A program made the translations under genes and the position numbers. 5,429 nucleotides of DNA, from NCBI GenBank assembly GCA_028679855.1, contig JAJRAP010000013.1, forward strand, positions 1 to 5,429, given 5' to 3'. The notes beneath the pieces are model-generated. The model was not told the DNA's origin and made no database searches. It worked only from the letters and a program-made list of their open reading frames with translations. The DNA is from Candidatus Methanoperedens sp. GTDB lineage: Archaea > Halobacteriota > Methanosarcinia > Methanosarcinales > Methanoperedenaceae. Numbering within the stretch: the stretch's first letter is position 1; every line of letters begins with the position of its first letter. This document shows, one piece after another, positions 1-5,219 of this stretch.

Positions 1-1304
1 ATGCCATATCTTTCCCTGCGCCTGGCATTATGCCATTTCACAAGCGCTGCTTTGCGCTTTAATTCAGCCAATATGATCTCCGCCTCTTTAGTATCCAATG
101 AACTCCACTTGCATTCGAAAAAAGATATTTCCTTTCTCTCCTTGTTTAAAGTAATTATGTCTATCTCTTCAGTTTTATGCCACCATCTGCCAATATCCAT
201 AAATTCAAAAGGCAGCAAACCTTTTCGGTTCATTTCTATCAAAAATTCGACTGCCTGTTTTTCAAATGCCTTACCGAAATAAGAATTAATATCTTTCATA
301 ATTAATTCAAATGCCTTCTCAGGGTTGATTTCCAGCAATCGTGAATTCTTGTAAATGAACCTGAACCAGAAATTAAAAAAACTATCCATAAGGAAATATC
401 TGGTGTCTCTGGTGCGGCTCATTATCAAAGGTTTTTCCCGGATTACTATCTCATAATTATTTACAAGCTCGTGAAGGTATTTTGATACTGCGCCAGGCTG
501 CAAACCAGTATAATCTGACATCTCCTTTGGAGTTGCATTTCCAGATGAAATTGCTTCAAGTATCGAGAAATAGCTCCTGTGCTCAGAACCAAACTCAAGT
601 GTTAGAATATTCTTTCCTTCCTCTGTCAGTATCTTTGTGTCAATAAATAATTTTTTAAAAGTCTCTACCGGGTCATCAGTTCCCATCTGTCCGGCAAGAA
701 GAAGATATTTAGGAACACCACCAAATATAAAATAAAACTTTGAAGCATCCTCAATTTCTAAATTAAAAAAAGCATTCAAGAACGTAAAACTATCAAAAAA
801 GTTGAATGGTTTTATATTAAAAAGCATCGTAGCTCTTCCAAATAGCGGTTCTTTTGTATCTTTGAATATTTTCTTTATCATTCCGACATATGAACCTATT
901 ATCAGGAACATATGCTGCGATTTATTATGATTCAAGTCCCAGTATTTCTGGAATTTTGAAAATATGCCGGGATTGATTTTACTTAGATTCTGGAATTCAT
1001 CAAACACCACAATCAATTTCTCTTTCTGCTCAAAGATCAGATTAAAGAAATCATCCCAACTATCAATCCGCGGTTTTATTTTGAGTATCTCTCCAAGTGA
1101 CTCTTCCATGTCTTTTAAGATCAACGCTTCAGGTTTTATTTCTATAAAAAAATAGACGGCATTCTTCCCTTTTATGAATTCACGGCTCAATTCGGTTTTT
1201 CCGACCCTGCGGCGGCCGTAGATCACCACAAGGGATGATGAACTTGAGCTGTAGATATCCTCCAATATGCGAATTTCATTCTTTCGGTTTATGAAGCCTA
1301 CCAT
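1..1304 (-). CDS. ATPase_2/DUF234 family archaeal ATPase (C-terminus beyond window)
   Basis: This frame is open without a stop from an ATG at 1304 to the window edge, giving 434 codons and an unfinished C-terminus. What is seen: a P-loop GRRRVGKT at residues 30-37; a Walker B strand LIVVFDEFQ with D102-E103; GSYVGMI and PLFGR segments typical of these STAND-like ATPases; GGVPKYL near residues 195-201; a winged-helix-like segment around 240-290; then a DUF234-like C-terminal region from about 300. That region carries D382 followed by ECK at 397-399, a pattern like a PD-(D/E)XK nuclease core. The family (COG1672, ATPase_2 plus DUF234) is abundant and often multicopy in archaea, and its cellular role is not established. 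The gene is AT-richer than its neighbours (bases 721-780 have 14 G/C of 60, against 27 of 60 in 3661-3720), which may hint at separate ancestry. A TATA-like box sits about 27 bases upstream, which suggests a leaderless mRNA. The family call is firm; the function is unknown. Confidence 0.9.
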   Translation of the reverse strand, partial: MVGFINRKNEIRILEDIYSSSSSSLVVIYGRRRVGKTELSREFIKGKNAVYFFIEIKPEALILKDMEESLGEILKIKPRIDSWDDFFNLIFEQKEKLIVVFDEFQNLSKINPGIFSKFQKYWDLNHNKSQHMFLIIGSYVGMIKKIFKDTKEPLFGRATMLFNIKPFNFFDSFTFLNAFFNLEIEDASKFYFIFGGVPKYLLLAGQMGTDDPVETFKKLFIDTKILTEEGKNILTLEFGSEHRSYFSILEAISSGNATPKEMSDYTGLQPGAVSKYLHELVNNYEIVIREKPLIMSRTRDTRYFLMDSFFNFWFRFIYKNSRLLEINPEKAFELIMKDINSYFGKAFEKQAVEFLIEMNRKGLLPFEFMDIGRWWHKTEEIDIITLNKERKEISFFECKWSSLDTKEAEIILAELKRKAALVKWHNARRRERYG

Positions 1305-1326
1305 AGAGTAACATACTGTTCAGTTT

Positions 1327-1335
1327 GTATATAAG
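1327..1335 (-). promoter_or_regulatory. TATA box (box A) of the ATPase gene
   Basis: On the minus strand the sequence reads CTTATATAC, centred about 27 bases before the ATG at 1304. With the usual archaeal distance of about 25 bases from TATA box to transcription start, the mRNA would begin at or next to the ATG. No Shine-Dalgarno sequence is visible, which agrees with a leaderless transcript. It also suggests that the ATPase is transcribed separately from the protease gene upstream on the same strand. Confidence 0.5.
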
Positions 1336-1414
1336 AATTATGGTTGATGTTTGTAGGATGATTGTGAGCGGCGAAGAAATTCTTTCCAACAGCTTCGTGG
1401 CTTTTTCAAAATTT

Positions 1415-2365
1415 TCAGTTCAACAGCGCTGATCCTGCCATCAGGCAGCCGGCTGCATATCCCAGGATAACCCCTGTGTTAAGGAACGGAAGACCTGCCT
1501 GCGGTTTGCCTTTAATTACAAGTCCCATCAGCACCGTAAATCCCACGAACGTGCCTATAATTGCGCCAATAGCCGGAATATTCATTAACCCCACGAACGG
1601 GACATAATAATAGGCAGCAGGTACAAAGACATTGGCTGATACCACGAGAAGAGTAGGCATCACCGCATCACCAAGACCCATAAAGAAAGCCTCTCTCTCC
1701 TTTTTATCGAACTTCTCTTTTAGAAAGGAATACTTCCAGTGCTTTGGCACAACAAGCAATATAGGAAGCTTAAGATCCATCACGCCTTCAGCAAGCGCCA
1801 CCATGTGTTTTGTCCGGTAAACAGCGATATAATCATATACCGCAAGAACCACAAGCAGCAGCAGCGTGGGAATGATATCAAGTGAAATACCGAACATGGT
1901 GCTTGCGCCAGCGCCTATTATTACCCCAACAGTATCGACCACATACCATTCCGGATACAAATACAGAAGTATGGTAAGACCTGCAGAAAGAAAGAAAATC
2001 AAATAGTAAACCGTTCCAAAATCCAGTATCAAGTCAGGTGAAAGCATCATTGTTAATGTAATGTAAGGACCGACAGAGAAGAATGGTATGAACACGAAGT
2101 AAAGCGTTGAAGCCACGGTAAGAAATATGAGCGCCTGGATGATCCATTTTTTGTTCAACTTTATAATGAGAAAAATAAAAGCCGTAAAGATCAGAATGAT
2201 CGCTACCCAGATCACCACATTGCCCGGATCCTCAGGATTGGAAAATGCCTTTATGTCATTCACTTTGAACGGCCCGGTGAGAGCAATAGCGATCAATTGA
2301 ACAAGAAGAAGCATGAACCCCATGCCAAGGAATGGAATATAATCTTTGAATTTCAAAACGATCAC
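1415..2365 (-). CDS. Presenilin-like intramembrane aspartyl protease (A22 family, archaeal PSH)
   Basis: This 316-residue protein is almost wholly hydrophobic, with about nine predicted membrane helices (roughly 10-30, 50-70, 74-95, 115-137, 141-160, 164-184, 229-258, 263-284, 290-313). The two aspartates of the presenilin/signal-peptide-peptidase family are present: Y177-D178 in helix 6 and GLGD at 230-233 in helix 7, separated by a polar loop (about 185-228). The third family motif, PAL at the start of helix 9, is represented by QAGLPFLN at 289-296, as an archaeal variant. Family knowledge: such enzymes cut membrane-embedded peptides inside the bilayer; archaeal homologues served as structural models for presenilin. 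The natural substrate here is unknown. The start is a GTG at 2365; no Shine-Dalgarno is visible, and a candidate box A about 25 bases upstream would fit a leaderless mRNA. The next in-frame ATG (residue 15) would cut into helix 1. The gene is divergent from pheA and 110 bp upstream of the ATPase gene on the same strand. Confidence 0.92.
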   Translation of the reverse strand: MIVLKFKDYIPFLGMGFMLLLVQLIAIALTGPFKVNDIKAFSNPEDPGNVVIWVAIILIFTAFIFLIIKLNKKWIIQALIFLTVASTLYFVFIPFFSVGPYITLTMMLSPDLILDFGTVYYLIFFLSAGLTILLYLYPEWYVVDTVGVIIGAGASTMFGISLDIIPTLLLLVVLAVYDYIAVYRTKHMVALAEGVMDLKLPILLVVPKHWKYSFLKEKFDKKEREAFFMGLGDAVMPTLLVVSANVFVPAAYYYVPFVGLMNIPAIGAIIGTFVGFTVLMGLVIKGKPQAGLPFLNTGVILGYAAGCLMAGSALLN

Positions 2366-2367
2366 AT

Positions 2368-2375
2368 CTTATATG
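2368..2375 (+). promoter_or_regulatory. Possible TATA box for pheA
   Basis: CTTATATG on the plus strand resembles an archaeal box A. It would place the pheA transcription start near 2395-2400 and give a leader of about 60 bases before the ATG at 2460. The TTTTAAAA element at 2386-2394 is a competing candidate, so the assignment is tentative. Confidence 0.3.
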
Positions 2376-2416
2376 TGTGAACCTGTTTTAAAAGTTTGTA
2401 AAAGACAAATTCACAC
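2375..2416. repeat. Inverted repeat in the divergent spacer, candidate operator
   Basis: A perfect 7-bp inverted repeat, GTGTGAA (2375-2381) and TTCACAC (2410-2416), is separated by 28 bases that contain the TTTTAAAA promoter-like element. Its position between two divergent genes suggests a binding site for a dimeric regulator or looping protein. This is inferred from symmetry and position only, and a chance match of this size is possible. Confidence 0.3.
2386..2394 (-). promoter_or_regulatory. Possible TATA box for the presenilin-like gene
   Basis: The minus strand reads CTTTTAAAA, centred about 25 bases before the GTG at 2365, the distance expected for a leaderless archaeal transcript. The core TTTTAAAA is self-complementary and could equally serve pheA in the other direction. 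It lies inside a 7-bp inverted repeat (2375-2416). Confidence 0.35.
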
Positions 2417-2459
2417 CTGGCAACAAAGTATTTCTTTTTCTATTCAGTATATGGAGTGG

Positions 2460-3266
2460 ATGATTATCGGAATATTAGGACCAGAAGGCTCCTATACGGA
2501 AAAGGCTGCAAAACAGTGGAACAAAATGGGTGACCTCCATTACTACGATGATATCCAGGATACCGTAGAGGCAGTTTTGCGAAATGAAGTGGATTACAGC
2601 ATCGTGCCTGTAGAGAATTCGCTTGAAGGGTCTATCCCGCTCACACTTGACCTTCTGATGGAACACCAGTTAAAGATAGCAGGCGAGGTAATAGTCCAGA
2701 TAAGCCACTGCCTGCTTTCGAAAGGCAGACTTTCAGGCATCAAAGTTGTCATGTCACACCCCCAGGCTCTGTCCCAGTGCAGGAAGTTCATAAAAATGCA
2801 TTTCAGGAACACAGAAGTGCGTCCCGTCCTGAGCACCTCACTTGCAGCGAAGCTTGCTTCAGGGTCAAAGGATATAGCAGCCATAGCGTCCGTGGAATCG
2901 GCACAGAGGTATGGATTGGAAATCCTCGAAGAGAATATTCAGGACATTAATGAGAACCATACCCGCTTCATTGTGGTGGGGAAAGAGACGCCGCATCCTA
3001 CGGGCAATGACAAGACCTCTATCATCATATATCTTCAAAAGAACAGACCTGGCGCGCTCTTTGAGATCCTGAAGGAGTTCGCGAACAAAAGTATCGACCT
3101 GACAAAGATAGAATCCCGCCCCACAAAAAAATTCCTGGGGGATTACCTTTTTCATATAGACCTGAGGGGGCACATTGAAGACAAAAATATTAAAGAAACC
3201 CTTGAAAAGATAAATAGCAAGGTTGGGATGCTCAAGATCCTCGGGTCATACCCTGCTGCCCGATGA
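2460..3266 (+). CDS. pheA: Prephenate dehydratase, monofunctional with ACT domain
   Basis: The enzyme decarboxylates and dehydrates prephenate to phenylpyruvate, the step before the final transamination in phenylalanine synthesis; it is cytosolic. The 268-residue product has the standard layout: a prephenate dehydratase domain (about 1-178) starting GPEGSYTE at 7-14, with VPVENS at 50-55, SHPQALSQC at 99-107 and the catalytic TRF motif at 168-170, followed by an ACT domain (about 185-265). The ACT domain has GAL at 198-200 and ESRP at 218-221, the two segments known to bind phenylalanine, so allosteric feedback inhibition is expected. There is no fused chorismate mutase, as is usual in archaea. 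I chose ATG 2460 because MIIGILGPEGSYTE matches the family start and GGAG lies just before it (2453-2456), though at a short spacing of 3 bases. ATG 2451 is a possible alternative. The frame stays open back to 2346, but that extension enters the divergent protease gene and looks non-coding. Confidence 0.96.
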   Translation: MIIGILGPEGSYTEKAAKQWNKMGDLHYYDDIQDTVEAVLRNEVDYSIVPVENSLEGSIPLTLDLLMEHQLKIAGEVIVQISHCLLSKGRLSGIKVVMSHPQALSQCRKFIKMHFRNTEVRPVLSTSLAAKLASGSKDIAAIASVESAQRYGLEILEENIQDINENHTRFIVVGKETPHPTGNDKTSIIIYLQKNRPGALFEILKEFANKSIDLTKIESRPTKKFLGDYLFHIDLRGHIEDKNIKETLEKINSKVGMLKILGSYPAAR

Positions 3267-3286
3267 AAAGCTTTATGCCTGAATAA

Positions 3287-3318
3287 ACTCATATATGAGA
3301 TGCAACTCAAAAATGAGT
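3287..3318. promoter_or_regulatory. Tandem inverted-repeat operator candidate at rbkR
   Basis: Two copies of the same element follow each other with an 18-bp period: ACTCA-TATA-TGAGA (3287-3300) and ACTCA-AAAA-TGAGT (3305-3318). The first contains a perfect 12-bp palindrome, CTCATATATGAG (3288-3299), whose centre also looks like a TATA box; the second has perfect 5-bp arms. They directly precede or overlap the start of a gene whose product has a DNA-binding domain. RbkR proteins are known to bind palindromic operators at riboflavin genes, so autoregulation is a reasonable inference. The exact RbkR motif in this lineage is not something I can confirm from the sequence. Confidence 0.55.
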
Positions 3319-3324
3319 GGTCTT

Positions 3325-3966
3325 ATGGATATACATTATCTAAAAAAACTCGCACTGATGGGAGCGCACAATAAGCCTCTTGAAATATCTTCTGTGGAAT
3401 TCGCATCTCATATGGAGACAAGTCCGCAGACTGCGGCAAGAAAGCTCAAAGGCCTTGAAGATGAAATGCTCATCACGCGGCAGATACTGCACAATGGGCA
3501 GCTTGTCAGCATAACAAAAAATGGGCTTGGGGCGCTGCAGAAAGAGTTTAATGACTATCAGGCTATCTTCTGCAACGGACATAAAAAATTTCTGACAGGA
3601 AAGGTAATTACAGGGCTGGGAGAAGGGCAGTATTACATATCGCTGGAAGGATACAGGACGCAGTTCATCGAGAAACTCGGATTTACGCTCTATCCAGGGA
3701 CGCTCAACATAAAACTTGACGCTCCAAGCATCGATGTTAGAAAAGGAATAAGCCCAGATATAAGGATATCAGGATTCACAAAAGAGAACAGGACTTTTGG
3801 AAGCGGCTCCTGCTTTAATGTTATGATAGAAGACGTTAGAGGTGCGGTTATTGTTCCTGAACGTACACACTATCCAGAAGACATAATAGAAATAATTGCC
3901 CCCGTAAACCTGAGGAAATATCTCAAACTCAGGGACGGAAGCGCTGTTGAAGTGGAGGTAATATAA
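3325..3966 (+). CDS. rbkR: Bifunctional transcriptional regulator / CTP-dependent riboflavin kinase
   Basis: The C-terminal half is an archaeal riboflavin kinase, which phosphorylates riboflavin to FMN using CTP rather than ATP. In 213-residue numbering it shows the glycine-rich GLGEGQYY at 97-104, PGTLN at 124-128, ENRTFG at about 154-159, and ERTHYP at 179-184 followed by EIIAPVNLR. The N-terminal 80 residues form a winged helix (SVEFASHMETSPQTAARKLK region), the arrangement of RbkR, a known archaeal family that couples flavin metabolism to transcription. The stand-alone kinase lacks this domain. The start is uncertain: ATG 3325 (MDIHYLKKLALMG) fits the domain edge and leaves the tandem operator candidate upstream. 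ATG 3295 would add ten residues encoded across that repeat, and ATG 3313 is also in frame. No good Shine-Dalgarno precedes any of them. The gene follows pheA by 58 bp and overlaps ribB by one base (TAATG), so the two riboflavin genes should be cotranscribed. Confidence 0.94.
   Translation: MDIHYLKKLALMGAHNKPLEISSVEFASHMETSPQTAARKLKGLEDEMLITRQILHNGQLVSITKNGLGALQKEFNDYQAIFCNGHKKFLTGKVITGLGEGQYYISLEGYRTQFIEKLGFTLYPGTLNIKLDAPSIDVRKGISPDIRISGFTKENRTFGSGSCFNVMIEDVRGAVIVPERTHYPEDIIEIIAPVNLRKYLKLRDGSAVEVEVI
3954..3959 (+). promoter_or_regulatory. Shine-Dalgarno of ribB
   Basis: GGAGGT lies six bases before the ribB ATG, inside the end of rbkR; the wider stretch GGAGGTAAT matches the archaeal anti-Shine-Dalgarno complement GGAGGTGAT at eight of nine positions. 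This is the strongest ribosome binding site in the window. It fixes the ribB start and supports translation from a shared mRNA. Confidence 0.8.
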
Positions 3967-4634
3967 TGAGCCTTGAAAAAGTTACAGAATCTCTCAGAAA
4001 TGGTAAAATGATACTCCTTTACGATGCAGATGACCGCGAAGGAGAAACCGACATGGTCATACCTGCGCTCAACACCACCCCGGCAGATGTTGCACGTATG
4101 CGCTGCGATGGCGGGGGGCTCATTTGTGTCGCAGTTTATGGAGTTGCGGCAGATCGATTGGGACTGCCTTTCATGTCAGAACTTTTAAAAAGCGTTTCTA
4201 TGAACGGCCATAGCTCGTTGCGCTCGCTGGTTGAAAAGAAGGGAGATATTCCCTATGACTCGCGATCATCTTTCTCTTTGTGGGTAAACCACAGGAATAC
4301 TTTTACCGGAATAACCGATAACGACCGGGCTTTTACGATCAATAAGGTTGGAGAGATGGTGGAGAAAGTGATGAACGGGGAAAAACTTGATTTCGGAAGA
4401 GAATTCAGGTCTCCCGGTCATGTGGCTTTGCTTCGTGCTGCTTCAGGTCTTCTTGATGAGCGGCGCGGACAGACTGAGCTTTCAATACAGCTTGCCCTGA
4501 TGTCTGGTATAACCCCTTCGATGGTGGTATGTGAGATGCTTGATGGCTGCACAGGAAAAGCCCTCTCTAAAGAGGATGCAAGGAAATATGCGATGAGGCA
4601 TAATATGCCATTTATAGAGGGGAAGAACATATGA
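3966..4634 (+). CDS. ribB: 3,4-dihydroxy-2-butanone 4-phosphate synthase
   Basis: The enzyme converts ribulose 5-phosphate to 3,4-dihydroxy-2-butanone 4-phosphate plus formate, supplying the four-carbon unit of riboflavin; it is a cytosolic, Mg-dependent dimer. The 222-residue protein has the usual length of the monofunctional form, with no GTP cyclohydrolase II fusion. Visible signatures are the acidic metal/substrate loop DREGETD at 23-29, CDGGGLICVAV near 47-57, the substrate-binding stretch HRNTFTGITDNDRA at 109-122, PGHVALLRA at 150-158 with the conserved histidine H152, and RGQTE at 167-171 ending in the conserved glutamate E171. All expected active-site segments are present, so it should be active. 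It starts one base inside the rbkR stop codon with a strong GGAGGT before it, which indicates tight coupling with the kinase/regulator. Its stop is directly adjacent to the stop of the convergent regulator gene. Confidence 0.97.
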   Translation: MSLEKVTESLRNGKMILLYDADDREGETDMVIPALNTTPADVARMRCDGGGLICVAVYGVAADRLGLPFMSELLKSVSMNGHSSLRSLVEKKGDIPYDSRSSFSLWVNHRNTFTGITDNDRAFTINKVGEMVEKVMNGEKLDFGREFRSPGHVALLRAASGLLDERRGQTELSIQLALMSGITPSMVVCEMLDGCTGKALSKEDARKYAMRHNMPFIEGKNI

Positions 4635-5009
4635 TTATTTGCTTAATTCTTTCAGGCGTTTGATGCTTGCCATCATAGCCAGTGATTCCTTTTTCTTCTG
4701 GTTCTCAAGATATTCAATTATTGCTTCAATGCTTGTCTTGAGCTGATAGATCTTATATGGTCTACCTTTTCCTGGTTTCTTCTCTTCCCTCTCCCCGATC
4801 CAGCCCAATTCCTCAAGTTCACGCATTGCGATACTGACCTCGGGCTGACGCAGGTCAGAACCCATTTCAAGGTCTCTAGAGGTAACTTCTTTAACGTTTT
4901 TCAAATATGTTAGCACTTTTGCTACATTTCTTTTTAAGCCTAAATCAATGAGCGTATCAGCGAATTCTTCGTCGGATTTATCAAGGACATTTACTGAAAG
5001 ACTTTTCAT
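4635..5009 (-). CDS. Small winged-helix transcriptional regulator (TrmB/ArsR-like)
   Basis: A 124-residue soluble protein. The middle is a winged helix: helices from about residue 25, a likely recognition helix near 53-68 (LRQPEVSIAMRELEELG), and a wing made of a charged turn, REEKKPGKGRPYKIYQL (74-90). The tail (about 92-122) is a charged helix that probably forms a dimerising coiled coil. There is no effector domain or obvious metal-binding cysteine, and the protein has no cysteine at all. Ligand and targets cannot be told from the sequence. It resembles archaeal TrmB/ArsR/MarR-like regulators in fold only. ATG 5009 is preceded by GGTGA (minus strand, 5016-5020) at a spacing of six bases, which supports this start. 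The gene is divergent from ilvE across 210 bp and ends tail to tail with ribB. Control of itself or of ilvE is a positional guess. Confidence 0.85.
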   Translation of the reverse strand: MKSLSVNVLDKSDEEFADTLIDLGLKRNVAKVLTYLKNVKEVTSRDLEMGSDLRQPEVSIAMRELEELGWIGEREEKKPGKGRPYKIYQLKTSIEAIIEYLENQKKKESLAMMASIKRLKELSK

Positions 5010-5041
5010 AGTAGTTCACCCTGCTTTTAAATGTATTCATG

Positions 5042-5050
5042 GAATATAAA
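5042..5050 (-). promoter_or_regulatory. Possible TATA box of the small regulator gene
   Basis: The minus strand reads TTTATATTC. Transcription would start about 25 bases on, near 5020, giving a short leader that just includes the GGTGA ribosome site at 5016-5020. A second AT-rich stretch (CATTTAAAAG, minus, 5024-5033) is too close to the ATG to serve. Confidence 0.4.
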
Positions 5051-5180
5051 TCTTACGTTTTAATATTAACCATCAAAGAAAAGTTGAATCTAAAAAAACG
5101 CGCCTCCCTGAAACGAAATGTGTTTTTATTATAATAATGTTTATGCTGATGATTTCCATTATACATTAACGAATCAAAAC

Positions 5181-5188
5181 ACATATAT
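5181..5188 (+). promoter_or_regulatory. Possible TATA box of ilvE
   Basis: ACATATAT, preceded by an A-rich stretch that could act as a BRE, is centred about 35 bases before the ilvE ATG. It predicts a transcription start near 5210 and a leader of about ten bases. GGGA at 5211-5214 could be a weak ribosome site with a spacing of five bases. Confidence 0.45.
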
Positions 5189-5219
5189 CGTTTGTTTTCC
5201 TTAAGGAACTGGGATTTAT

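Larger units (their letters stand above)
5010..5219. other. Divergent AT-rich intergenic region between the regulator and ilvE
   Basis: These 210 bp hold no credible coding frame. They contain the probable box A elements of both flanking genes, a perfect 10-bp palindrome TTAATATTAA (5060-5069) just upstream of the regulator box, and an AACGA/TCGTT inverted repeat (5168-5172 and 5188-5192) around the ilvE box. The long A and T runs at 5091-5140 do not form a convincing terminator. The length exceeds what two minimal archaeal promoters need, which leaves room for regulation. Confidence 0.5.

Noticed and set aside
1..282. Plus-strand open frame of about 93 codons, and a shorter one at 964-1155
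   Set aside because: Both lie antisense within the continuous ATPase frame, which carries recognisable motifs; these frames show none.
1632..1820. Plus-strand open frame opposite the protease gene
   Set aside because: Shadow of the presenilin-like gene across its catalytic GLGD segment; no independent support.
2369..2376. CATATAAG on the minus strand as TATA box of the protease gene
   Set aside because: It is only a few bases from the GTG start, so transcription would begin inside the gene with no suitable start codon nearby.
2346..2459. N-terminal extension of the pheA frame to an upstream ATG
   Set aside because: It overlaps the start of the divergent protease gene, covers the promoter region, and adds residues with no counterpart in the dehydratase family, which begins at MIIGILGPEGSY.
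2475..3173. Several minus-strand open frames opposite pheA
   Set aside because: They are antisense to a clearly identified enzyme and lack domain features or start signals.
3340..3582. Minus-strand open frame opposite rbkR
   Set aside because: Antisense to the winged-helix domain of rbkR, with no recognisable motif.
4418..4630. Minus-strand open frame opposite the end of ribB
   Set aside because: Antisense to the conserved catalytic part of ribB; no support of its own.
5091..5140. A-rich and T-rich runs as a terminator hairpin
   Set aside because: Arms pair poorly and the site lies between two divergent genes, where no transcript should end.
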